A DNA stretch of 8,591 nucleotides from assembly GCA_030605705.1 (NCBI GenBank), contig JAUWHU010000258.1, positions 1 through 8,591 on the forward strand, written 5' to 3'. Numbering within the stretch: position 1 is the first letter of the stretch; each line of letters opens with the position of its first letter. Both the position numbers and the translations under genes were made by a program. The notes beneath the pieces are model-generated. The model worked only from the letters and a program-made list of their open reading frames with translations, searched no databases and was not told where the DNA came from. Shown here piece after piece: positions 1 to 6,080 of the stretch. This DNA is from Thermoflexia bacterium (GTDB taxonomy: Bacteria; Chloroflexota; Anaerolineae; B4-G1; SLSP01).

Positions 1-1282
1 CGCGCACATCCTCGCCGCGCGCGCTGCGCCTTGCCTGGCGGCGACTCATCATCCGCCCCGCGCCGTGACAAGTAGACCCAAAGGTCTCCTCCATCGCCCG
101 CTCTGCCCCCACCAGGACGTAGGAAGCCGTCCCCATGGAGCCGGGCACCAACACCGGCTGCCCCGTCTGCCGATAGACCTCGGGCAAGTCGGGGTGACCC
201 GGCGCGAAAGCCCGCGTGGCGCCCTTGCGATGCACGATCACCCGCTGCTCCCGGCCCGCGACTCGATGGCGTTCGATCTTGGCGATGTTGTGCGTCACGT
301 CGTAGACTTGCCGCAGCCGCCAATCCCGCACCTTGCCCGCCAACACTTTTTCAAAAGAACGACGCGCACAGTGCGCCAGTACCTGCCGGTTGGCGAAAGC
401 GTAATTTGCCGCCGCGAACATCGCCGCCAGGTAATCCCGTCCCTCCGGCGAATCTAACGGCGCGGCGACCAGTTCCCGGTCAGGGATGGTGAACCCATAA
501 CGCGCCGGCGCTCCCTGCAGACGGCGCAAGTACTGAGAGCAGACCTCGTGCCCCAGCCCCCGCGATCCGCAGTGGATTTGTACCACGACGCAGCCTTGCA
601 CCAGGCCAAAGGTCTGCGCCACGTCAGGAGCGTAGATCTCATCCACCACGTCAATTTCCAGGAAATGGTTGCCGCCCCCTAATGATCCCAACTGCGGACG
701 ACCGCGTTCCTTCGCGCGCGGCGGCACCGCGTCAGCCCGCGCTCCGGCGAGTGAGCCGCCGTCCTCCGTGCGCACCAGGTCAGCGCGCTCGGCATACCCT
801 TCCGCCAACGTCCATTCGGAACCGCGCTCAAGCACCCGTTCCAAATCTTTCTGTGAGAGCCGCACCGCCCCCTTCCCCCCCACCCCGCTGGGGCAGTTCT
901 GGTACAGCACGGTGATCAATTCCTCCAGATAAGGCGCCAGCTCTTCCTGGCGCACCGTCGAAGCCAACATCCGCACCCCACAGTTGATGTCGTACCCTAC
1001 GCCGCCGGGGGAAATGATACCCCCGTCATAGCGGAAAGCCGCGACGCCGCCGATGGGAAAGCCGTACCCCTGGTGGACATCGGGCATCGCCATGGCGTAC
1101 TTCAGAATGCCCGGCAGCATTGCGACGTTGACCAGTTGCTGGATGGATTTGTCGCGGAAGGCCAGGTCGAAGAGCTGCTCATTGCAGTAGAGGCGCGCCG
1201 GGACCTGCATCCGCGCATCGAACCACTTGGGGAGTTCCCAGGTATAGGCGTTCACCCGCTCAAAATATTGTTTATCTGCCAT
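1..1282 (-). CDS. rtcB: RtcB family RNA ligase, C-terminus cut by window edge
   Basis: GTP- and Mn-dependent RNA ligase that joins 2',3'-cyclic phosphate or 3'-phosphate ends to 5'-OH ends in RNA repair or tRNA splicing. The frame is open from the ATG at 1282 to the window start, 427 residues. The metal and guanylate ligands are all in place by comparison with the Pyrococcus enzyme: D98 and C101 in GYDINCGVR, H206 in GGGNHFLE, H237 in QIHCGSRG, H331 in THN, and the guanylated histidine H406 in CHGAGR. RKGATRAF is also typical. Pyrococcus RtcB has about 480 residues, so roughly 50 C-terminal residues lie outside. GGAGGTG sits 4 nt before the ATG. It is the last visible gene of the operon, 31 bp after archease. 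No intein is seen in the visible part. Confidence 0.97.
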   Translation of the reverse strand, partial: MADKQYFERVNAYTWELPKWFDARMQVPARLYCNEQLFDLAFRDKSIQQLVNVAMLPGILKYAMAMPDVHQGYGFPIGGVAAFRYDGGIISPGGVGYDINCGVRMLASTVRQEELAPYLEELITVLYQNCPSGVGGKGAVRLSQKDLERVLERGSEWTLAEGYAERADLVRTEDGGSLAGARADAVPPRAKERGRPQLGSLGGGNHFLEIDVVDEIYAPDVAQTFGLVQGCVVVQIHCGSRGLGHEVCSQYLRRLQGAPARYGFTIPDRELVAAPLDSPEGRDYLAAMFAAANYAFANRQVLAHCARRSFEKVLAGKVRDWRLRQVYDVTHNIAKIERHRVAGREQRVIVHRKGATRAFAPGHPDLPEVYRQTGQPVLVPGSMGTASYVLVGAERAMEETFGSTCHGAGRMMSRRQARRSARGEDVR

Positions 1283-1313
1283 TGCACACCTCCATTTTCA
1301 GCCGTCAGCGATT

Positions 1314-1721
1314 TCAAGTATCAAACACGATCTCCGTCTCGTATCCTTCTGGGGTGACTCGCACCTCCAGGTTGTGGAAGGTCGCCGCTTTGATATAGCT
1401 GTAATACTCGCTCACGGCTCCCCCACGCGCGGTTGCCTGGAGGGTGGTCGGCGTCAGAACCGCGAAGTCAAATTCCACGTAGGCCGCCAGCTGCTCCCTT
1501 TCGCCCCAGTAAAGTAATTCGTTGAGCCAGTCCACCAGCAGCGTTTCCACGTCCGGCGCTGCCAGCGTCACCGGCAAGGTCTGTGTCGCGGGTACGGCCG
1601 CGAGGTCAACCAACAGGGAAAACATGCCGCGTGCTGCAGTGGCGAAGAGGTCCGGGAGATCGCTCCCCCAGATGTGGAGGGCTAAATCCGCCGTGTGTTC
1701 GAGTTCTTGCCAACGTCCCAT
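1314..1721 (-). CDS. archease, RtcB activator
   Basis: A protein of 135 residues, the usual archease length. Archease is a metal-binding cofactor that promotes guanylylation and turnover of RtcB. The N-terminal HTADLALHIWG carries the conserved Asp (D12), and the C-terminal EIVFDT carries the second Asp (D134); these match the two metal-binding acidic residues known in archaeal archease. The central LLVDWLNELLYWGE and the AATFHNLEV segment are typical of the family. It starts 7 bp after the mobB stop, with only a weak purine-rich stretch upstream, so translation is probably coupled to mobB. It directly precedes rtcB, the expected functional partner. Confidence 0.95.
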   Translation of the reverse strand: MGRWQELEHTADLALHIWGSDLPDLFATAARGMFSLLVDLAAVPATQTLPVTLAAPDVETLLVDWLNELLYWGEREQLAAYVEFDFAVLTPTTLQATARGGAVSEYYSYIKAATFHNLEVRVTPEGYETEIVFDT

Positions 1722-1728
1722 CTGAGAT

Positions 1729-2232
1729 TCATCCGTCTTTCAGCACCTCCGCCTCGATGAAATCCGCCAGCGCCGGCAGCGCAGCGAAGTCGAAGCGTGG
1801 GCCAGCACAGACCAAACCGGGGACATCCGTGACACAGGCGATGCGCCCCACGACTCCTGGGACGAGGTGCGGATCGCGGGCGGCGCGTACCACTTCGATC
1901 TTGGGGAAATCCCCCTGCTTGTACCCTTCGATGAGGATCAAATCCACATCGTGGACGACGGCGAGGGCCTCGGCCAAAGTGGGAGGTGTGGCGTAGCGGC
2001 GCGTATGCACGATCCGGTCCGGTGTGGCGAGGACAGTGTGGGCCGCTCCCGCATCCCAGAGACGCCTGGTGTCTTTGCCGGGGAAATCTGTCTCCACGTC
2101 GGGCCGGAGGGTATGCTTGACCACGGCCACGCGATATCCGCGCCGGCCCAATTCGCCGAGCAATTTTTCCAGCAGCGTGGTCTTGCCGCTGTTAGAACGT
2201 CCGATGAAACCCAGGCACGGGATGGAAGACAT
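1729..2232 (-). CDS. mobB: molybdopterin-guanine dinucleotide biosynthesis protein MobB
   Basis: A P-loop GTPase of 167 residues that assists MobA in attaching GMP to molybdopterin for molybdoenzymes. Residues 11-18 form the Walker A motif GRSNSGKT. The segment FPGKDTRRLWDAGA is the MobB-typical region after KHT, and LILIEGYKQGDFPKIEVVRA is the conserved Walker B-like stretch with the family IEG motif. A GAGGTGA ribosome-binding site lies just upstream of the ATG, directly after the octamer array. No mobA or other molybdopterin gene is visible, so its presence beside RNA-repair genes may be an operon of convenience. Identification of the family is firm; the exact substrate is by family. Confidence 0.93.
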   Translation of the reverse strand: MSSIPCLGFIGRSNSGKTTLLEKLLGELGRRGYRVAVVKHTLRPDVETDFPGKDTRRLWDAGAAHTVLATPDRIVHTRRYATPPTLAEALAVVHDVDLILIEGYKQGDFPKIEVVRAARDPHLVPGVVGRIACVTDVPGLVCAGPRFDFAALPALADFIEAEVLKDG

Positions 2233-2250
2233 GTATCACCTCGATTGTTT

Positions 2251-2418
2251 AGCGTTTCAGCGGCGCAGCGTCTTAGCGTCGCAGCGTCTTAGCGGCCCAG
2301 CGTCTCAGCGGGTCAGCGGCCTCGTCATCTCGCTTTCCCACTTTCTCGCTTTTTCGCCTTCTCGCTTTATCGCTTCCTTGCCTTCTCGCTTCCTCGCTCT
2401 CTCGCTTTTTCGCTTTCT
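2251..2418. repeat. 21-unit degenerate octamer tandem array inside the operon
   Basis: On the plus strand the sequence divides without slippage into 21 units of 8 bp. The first nine begin AGCG (for example AGCGTCTT, AGCGTCGC, AGCGGCCC). The next is a transition unit, CGTCATCT. The last eleven are CGCTTTCT-like (CGCTTTTT, CGCCTTCT, CGCTTCCT). The array starts 8 bp from the mobB ribosome-binding site and ends on the last base of the upstream gene's stop codon, so it fills nearly the whole gap. In the transcript it would read as a purine-rich GAGAAAGC-type tract followed by a GACGCTAA-type tract. An 8-bp period is not a multiple of three, and no conserved protein is encoded. Confidence 0.93.
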
Positions 2419-2774
2419 CATTTCCCCAAAAATGCCGCGACCTGTTCCAGTACCTCGTCCGGCGTCAACGCTGTCGTATCCACGTAGAGGTCACAGTGCT
2501 GCCGGGCGTGAGCCAGCCGAAACTCGCGCTCCTCCACCCACCAGGAGGACGGTTTCGCCAGCCCTTCCCGCCGCGCACCTTCCTCCATGCTCACGTCGAG
2601 GTAAACCAACAGCGCCGGTTTAGTGATGCGTTGCCACATATCCGGGACGCAGGAGTGCTCCTGGCGGATCTCCTTCACGCGGTAGCCTCTGGCCCGCAGG
2701 CGACGCGCCAGCACAGACTTCCCTGAGGAGCACGGCCCGACGACGCCTATCAGCGGCACATCCTCGCCTGGCAT
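2418..2774 (-). CDS. small P-loop NTPase / kinase-like protein
   Basis: A protein of 118 residues with a clear Walker A motif GPCSSGKS (residues 13-20) after a hydrophobic strand. It is followed by an ARRLRARGY helix and strand, and LLVYLDVS, which resembles the second core strand of small nucleoside or adenylylsulfate kinases. RREG and the EREFRLAHARQH segment supply basic residues like a lid region, and the tail CDLYVDTTALTPDEVLEQV is typical of the final helix of this fold. The substrate cannot be told. It is short for a canonical nucleotide kinase (about 180-220 residues). It starts 3 bp after the phosphatase stop with a weak ribosome-binding site, which suggests coupled translation. Confidence 0.75.
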   Translation of the reverse strand: MPGEDVPLIGVVGPCSSGKSVLARRLRARGYRVKEIRQEHSCVPDMWQRITKPALLVYLDVSMEEGARREGLAKPSSWWVEEREFRLAHARQHCDLYVDTTALTPDEVLEQVAAFLGK

Positions 2775-2777
2775 ATC

Positions 2778-3488
2778 TCACACATCCGGTACAGGCATTT
2801 CCGCTCGCATGAAACGCGGCCCGGTCCCCTCTCCCGGCAGAATTTGCAGCACGGCGATGCTCGTATCGTCCGTAGGACGGTTCTCGTCCAGGGCCATGGC
2901 CCGCGCCAGCAACCCATCAGCCAGAGCCTGCGCTGTCGGTGTCGCCGCCCAAATCTCCTCGATGGCCGCCGCGATATCGAGTCGCCGTCCCGTGCGACTG
3001 CCCGCGTGAACCAGACCATCGGTGAAAGCGCAGGCCACCAGGCCCGGCTCCAGCGGGAGTATGTCCACGGACGGGCGCGTGTGACGGTGAAATCCCAACG
3101 CCGGCGACTCTCCCGACAGCTGCCGCAGCGTCCCCTCCGGCGTGCGGACAAAAAGCGGCGGATCGCCGCAGCGGGTAAGCACCAGCGTGTGACTGCTGAG
3201 TTCCGCCGAGAGGATCACCAACGTCGCCGAAACCTTCCCGCCGCGCAAGGCGTGGAGAGCATCGTTGGCCGCGCGGGCCGCTGCGCCATCGCGCACCCCC
3301 TCAGCGATCTCGGCCACCACCTTGCGGACCACCCAAATGCTGATGGCCTTCGCTCCCGGCCCGGAGCTCTGCCCATCCGAGAGGACCAACGAAAGTCCGC
3401 CACGGGGACGCTCAAGCATCTCCAGCGTATCCCCGCCCTCCCGGACGGCCCACTTGTTGACCTTCGCCACGGCAACGGAAAGGTGCAT
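2778..3488 (-). CDS. PP2C-family (SpoIIE/RsbX-like) serine phosphatase
   Basis: A protein of 236 residues that is essentially a bare catalytic domain without sensor or membrane parts, like RsbX rather than RsbU. Visible metal-binding motifs are LSDGQSSGPGA (D38, G39), FTDGL (D157) and RPTDDTSIAVL (D207, D208); the SATL segment near residue 87 and RCGDPPLFV near 106 also fit. Such enzymes dephosphorylate a Ser/Thr on a partner, classically an anti-sigma antagonist of the STAS type. No anti-sigma factor or STAS protein lies in the window, so the target is unknown. Its ATG overlaps the yajC stop by one base (TGATG), a translational coupling arrangement. Confidence 0.85.
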   Translation of the reverse strand: MHLSVAVAKVNKWAVREGGDTLEMLERPRGGLSLVLSDGQSSGPGAKAISIWVVRKVVAEIAEGVRDGAAARAANDALHALRGGKVSATLVILSAELSSHTLVLTRCGDPPLFVRTPEGTLRQLSGESPALGFHRHTRPSVDILPLEPGLVACAFTDGLVHAGSRTGRRLDIAAAIEEIWAATPTAQALADGLLARAMALDENRPTDDTSIAVLQILPGEGTGPRFMRAEMPVPDV

Positions 3489-3760
3489 CAGTCCGCGTCC
3501 GGCGTTTCGACTTTACGGCTGATGGCGACCGGGATCATTTCCACCTCAATCCCTTCGCCCAGGCGCAGGCGTGCGACGTTTTCCTCCAGGTTGATGTAGG
3601 TCAGCGTGCCCAAGAAACCGCCCACTGTCATCACGCGATCTCCCGGCTCAAAAGCGGCGACTTTCTTCACCCGCTTGCGGCGTGTCAGCCATTGCGGCAG
3701 GAAGAGAATCATAAGCGAAGCAATCACCAGCAACCATAGCCATTCGTTCCCAGCTCCCAT
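3488..3760 (-). CDS. yajC: preprotein translocase subunit YajC
   Basis: A protein of 90 residues with one N-terminal membrane segment (about residues 7-24), a basic stop-transfer stretch RRKRVKK (27-33), then the family core PGDRVMTVGGFLGTL (from 39) and a C-terminal domain ending in MIPVAISRKV. YajC associates with SecDF in the inner membrane. An in-frame ATG 44 codons upstream (3892) is rejected as the start: AGGAG lies 8 nt before the chosen ATG, the family begins with the membrane helix, and the -10 box lies inside the longer version. It is the first gene of the operon. secD and secF are not next to it in the visible part. Confidence 0.9.
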   Translation of the reverse strand: MGAGNEWLWLLVIASLMILFLPQWLTRRKRVKKVAAFEPGDRVMTVGGFLGTLTYINLEENVARLRLGEGIEVEMIPVAISRKVETPDAD

Positions 3761-3782
3761 GTGTACACTCCTAAGTTGAAGT

Positions 3783-3802
3783 AAGCGCGCGCTGGCGCGC
3801 TT
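3783..3802 (-). other. leader hairpin in yajC 5' UTR
   Basis: A perfect inverted repeat with 8-bp arms (AAGCGCGC / GCGCGCTT) and a 4-nt loop. It begins about 7 nt downstream of the -10 box, so it would sit at the very 5' end of the transcript, well before the ribosome-binding site. Such a 5'-terminal stem may protect the mRNA from decay. There is no U-tract, so a terminator or attenuator is unlikely. Confidence 0.6.
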
Positions 3803-3809
3803 CAGCTCT

Positions 3810-3838
3810 ATTATACCCTCGACCGGGAGGGAGAACAA
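3810..3838 (-). promoter_or_regulatory. promoter of the yajC-rtcB operon
   Basis: On the minus strand, TTGTTC (3838-3833), a 17-nt spacer, and a perfect TATAAT (3815-3810). Spacing is ideal for the housekeeping sigma factor; the -35 box matches only the first three bases. It lies about 50 bp before the yajC start. It is the only clear promoter seen for this operon. Confidence 0.7.
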
Positions 3839-3881
3839 TTGAAGCTCAGTTCCTAATCTGGACGAGCCAGAACCAAAAAGG

Positions 3882-3965
3882 AAATTCACCACAGAGGCAC
3901 AGAGAACACAGAGAAAGACAGAAAAAACTCTGCGCCCTCCGCGTCTCTGCGTTGAATTTCTTGTT
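3882..3965. repeat. CACAGAGG-type intergenic hairpin repeat
   Basis: The left half carries AAATTCACCACAGAGG followed by CACAGAGA-like octamers. The right half is the approximate reverse complement (CTCTGCGC, CCTCCGCG, TCTCTGCG, then TTGAATTT). The halves can fold into an imperfect stem of about 30 bp around an A-rich loop. The same family recurs at 6081-6104, 7290-7313, 7332-7519 and 7875-7992. No coding potential is visible. Confidence 0.75.
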
Positions 3966-4000
3966 TTTTGTGCCAGGACCTGATTGTTAAGTGCCTAAAT

Positions 4001-4028
4001 CTACTGAAAAAACCAGGAATTTCACCAC
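4001..4028 (+). repeat. solo end-copy of the CTACTGAAAAAACCA repeat
   Basis: This 28-bp segment matches 7327-7354 at 27 of 28 positions, including CTACTGAAAAAACCA and AATTTCACCAC. At 7327 it is the outer end of a longer element; here the rest of the element is missing and GGGGGCGTCTGG follows. The remainder of 3966-4110 shows no gene and nothing else I recognise. Confidence 0.7.
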
Positions 4029-4114
4029 CGGGGGCGTCTGGGAGCAGTGTAAGTGCGGCTTTTGCCCCAATATCTTTTTTCAGGGAAGCCAGTTCCTTTA
4101 TCGAACAGTCGGGT

Positions 4115-4120
4115 TATAAT
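4115..4120 (+). promoter_or_regulatory. -10 box of the CxxC protein gene
   Basis: A perfect TATAAT, 53 bp before the chosen ATG. The -35 region (about 4092-4098, GTTCCTT) is poor. Bases around it (TATAATAGGGCTG) nearly repeat those at the yajC promoter (TATAATAGAGCTG). A 6-bp complementarity, AGTATG (4132-4137) with CATACT (4168-4173), would place the ribosome-binding site in a loop. Confidence 0.5.
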
Positions 4121-4173
4121 AGGGCTGTCGAAGTATGAGAAACTACTCGTTTATCACGAAGGAGGCGCATACT

Positions 4174-4503
4174 ATGCTTTTCGATAAACTCCGCGACCTG
4201 TTCATCGGCTCTGGGGAGCCACACGATAAAAACGGCATTTACACCTACGTGAAGTGCGCCAAGTGCGGCGCTCCCGTCACGGTCCGGGCCGACAAGCTGC
4301 ACGATCTACAACGCGACTTTGAAAGCGGCGGCTACATCCTGCGAAAAGAGGTGATGGACGGTACCTGCTTCAGCCTCTTCTACTTCACCATCCACTTCGA
4401 TAGCGCGTACCGCATCACAAAGCGCGAGATCGAAGGAGGCGAATTCATCACCCGGGAAGAGTACCAACGATTGGCTCATCCTACCGGGGTATCCTCTCAA
4501 TAA
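4174..4503 (+). CDS. hypothetical protein with a single CxxC motif
   Basis: A protein of 109 residues that I do not recognise. It starts MLFDKLRDLF and has a zinc-knuckle-like VKCAKCGAPV (C28, C31), followed by RADKLHDLQRDF. A beta-rich middle (TCFSLFYFTIHFDSAYRI) contains one further cysteine (C65), and the end is GGEFITREEYQRL. A second CxxC is lacking, so any zinc site would need other ligands or a dimer. No membrane segment or signal peptide. The ATG at 4174 is preferred because AAGGAGG lies 8 nt upstream; an in-frame ATG at 4135 has no such site. It is a single-gene unit, divergent from the yajC operon. Confidence 0.75.
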   Translation: MLFDKLRDLFIGSGEPHDKNGIYTYVKCAKCGAPVTVRADKLHDLQRDFESGGYILRKEVMDGTCFSLFYFTIHFDSAYRITKREIEGGEFITREEYQRLAHPTGVSSQ

Positions 4504-4533
4504 ATAGTGGTAAATAGCTGTCACCCACATCAC

Positions 4534-4547
4534 GGCGATAAATCGCC
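4534..4547. repeat. small GGCGAT/ATCGCC hairpin
   Basis: A perfect 14-bp palindrome-like stem, GGCGAT-AA-ATCGCC, 31 bp after the preceding stop codon. No T-run follows, so it is a poor intrinsic terminator. It may be a dispersed intergenic hairpin. Confidence 0.45.
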
Positions 4548-4600
4548 TACTACCAGCCGGGTTATTTTCGAGGTAGCCACAAACGGGCATGGTTGGGTAG

Positions 4601-4679
4601 TCGCTGAGACGCCGGGACGCTGGGACGCTACAACGTTGAACCGCACCAATCACTGATCACCGGTTACCAATCACTAACT
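4601..4679. repeat. octamer array followed by heptamer array
   Basis: Five 8-bp units from 4601 (TCGCTGAG, ACGCCGGG, ACGCTGGG, ACGCTACA, ACGTTGAA) are of the same family as the AGCG half of the 2251-2418 array, in the opposite orientation. A 4-bp gap follows, then five 7-bp units from 4645 (ACCAATC, ACTGATC, ACCGGTT, ACCAATC, ACTAACT). Two different unit lengths are thus placed side by side directly before the isomerase-like gene. Confidence 0.8.
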
Positions 4680-4718
4680 TATTTTCGAGACTGACACTCT
4701 CAAATCATGGGAGGTAAT

Positions 4719-5981
4719 GTGACTTTTGGCTTCATCCCCAGCGCATCGGCGCTCCACGACGACGAGAAACTCAACCGCCTGATCGCAGATTACACCGAGG
4801 CCCTCGCAGGGATCGGCGGGGAACGGTGGCCGGCCGCGCAATGCGAGCGCCCGGCGCCACTGCTCACCTTCGTCGTCACCGGCGGAACCGAGCAAAAGAT
4901 ACTGCGCCTGTGGGAACGGCGCAAGGCTGCCATCCCGCACGAGCCGGTTTTCCTGCTGGCGCATCCGGGACACAACTCCCTGCCCGCCGCCCTGGAAATC
5001 CTCGCCCGCCTCCGGCAAGACGGCGAACGCGGGCGCATCTTCATCCTCGACAGCCCCGACGACTCACCGGGATTGCAGCGTATCGCGGCGGCCCTCCACG
5101 ACCTGGGGGTTTACCATACGCTGCGACAGGAACGCATCGGGTTGCTCGGCGACCCATCGGATTGGCTGGTCGCCAGCAGCCCCGCGCCGGCCACCGTGCG
5201 GGAGAGGTGGGGGCCGGAGGTGCTCCCCATCCCCTTGGACGAGGTCTACCGGGCAATTCAGGCTCTCCCGCCGGAGGCTATCGCGCCCATCCTCGACCCG
5301 CTGATCTCCGGCGCGGATGAGGTGCGCGAACCTTCACGGGAGAACCTGCAAGACGGCGTGCGAGTCTACCTGGCGCTGAAACAGATAGTGGAGAGACACG
5401 CCTTGAGCGCGCTCACCCTGCGCTGCTTCGATTTAGTGCTCCGGCTGAAAACCACCGGCTGTTTGGCCCTGGCCCAACTCAATGACGAGGGCCTCATCGC
5501 CGGATGTGAAGGCGATCTGGTCAGCGCCATGGGCATGCTTTGGGCGGCGCGGCTACTTGATCGCGTGCCCTGGATGGCGAACCCTTCGCGGATAGACGAA
5601 AAGCGCAACACTCTCTGGCTGGCGCACTGCACCGTTCCCCGTCGCCTGGTGCGAAATTATCGCCTGCGCTCGCACTTCGAGTCCGGCCTGGGCGTGGGTA
5701 TCCAGGGCGCGCTGCCCACGGGACCGGTCACTCTCCTGCGCATCGGCGGCCAGGAGATGGAGCGACTCTGGTTGGCCGAAGGGAAAATCCTCCGCGCCGG
5801 CAACGCCGCAGACCTTTGCCGCACCCAGGTGGAGGTGCGGCTGACCGCCGGACACGTCAGTGACCTCCTGCACGCCCCGCTGGGCAACCACCTCGTGCTG
5901 GTGTTTGGTCATCACGCGAAACAGTTAGCGGCATGGTGGGAGATGATGATCAGCCGTGCAGCGTCCTCTGCGCGCTCATAA
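4719..5981 (+). CDS. L-fucose/L-arabinose isomerase-like protein
   Basis: A protein of about 420 residues resembling the FucI/AraA ketol-isomerase fold, whose members interconvert aldoses and ketoses using a divalent metal. The N-terminal half has Rossmann-like strands (LLTFVVTGG, VFLLAHPG, RIFILDS). The C-terminal half has the isomerase-like core: LALAQLNDEGLIAGCEGDLVS (E257, E264, D266), LAHCTVP (H303), a GPVTLLRIGG strand, and the late GNH (H391) and FGHH (H398, H399). Several carboxylates and histidines suit a metal site, but exact ligands and substrate cannot be assigned. The GTG at 4719 is preferred because GGGAGG lies 4 nt before it; an ATG at 4707, adding four residues, lacks any such site. 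It stands alone, with no sugar kinase or transporter nearby. Confidence 0.75.
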   Translation: MTFGFIPSASALHDDEKLNRLIADYTEALAGIGGERWPAAQCERPAPLLTFVVTGGTEQKILRLWERRKAAIPHEPVFLLAHPGHNSLPAALEILARLRQDGERGRIFILDSPDDSPGLQRIAAALHDLGVYHTLRQERIGLLGDPSDWLVASSPAPATVRERWGPEVLPIPLDEVYRAIQALPPEAIAPILDPLISGADEVREPSRENLQDGVRVYLALKQIVERHALSALTLRCFDLVLRLKTTGCLALAQLNDEGLIAGCEGDLVSAMGMLWAARLLDRVPWMANPSRIDEKRNTLWLAHCTVPRRLVRNYRLRSHFESGLGVGIQGALPTGPVTLLRIGGQEMERLWLAEGKILRAGNAADLCRTQVEVRLTAGHVSDLLHAPLGNHLVLVFGHHAKQLAAWWEMMISRAASSARS

Positions 5982-6052
5982 CCCCGTCTCGGGGGCGGCA
6001 CAGGCAAGGCTTTCTCTCCAAACGCCCCCGGGGACGGGGGCTGCGAGCCTTG
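5982..6052. other. cluster of GC hairpins after the isomerase-like gene
   Basis: Directly behind the stop codon, CCCCG-TCT-CGGGG (5982-5994) forms a 5-bp stem. Then CAAGGCT (6005-6011) pairs with AGCCTTG (6046-6052) around an inner perfect 7-bp stem, GCCCCCG (6024-6030) with CGGGGGC (6035-6041), closed by a GGGA loop of the GNRA type. No T-tract follows. It could end transcription without a U-run, be a small structured RNA, or be a dispersed repeat. Confidence 0.55.
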
Positions 6053-6080
6053 GGGAGTAGAACTGAAAAATCTCAGCGAC

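Noticed and set aside
65..457. Plus-strand open frame of 130 codons
   Set aside because: Antisense to the conserved catalytic part of rtcB; no own start signals.
2251..2418. CRISPR array
   Set aside because: Units are 8 bp, degenerate and contiguous, with no spacer of constant length and no cas genes.
2024..2623. Plus-strand open frame of 199 codons through the octamer array
   Set aside because: It runs antisense to mobB and the P-loop gene; its middle is only the 8-bp array translated, giving an SRFLA-type low-complexity repeat. No ribosome-binding site or family match.
2844..3599. Plus-strand open frame of 251 codons
   Set aside because: It lies fully opposite the PP2C phosphatase and yajC, both with clear motifs. 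The translation is Arg-rich, as expected from the reverse of GC-rich coding DNA.
3761..3892. Longer yajC start at 3892 adding 44 residues
   Set aside because: The extension would contain the promoter -10 box and the leader hairpin, and is absent from the usual YajC layout; the ATG at 3760 has a good AGGAG.
4534..4547. Intrinsic terminator after the CxxC gene
   Set aside because: The stem is present but no T-tract follows on either strand.
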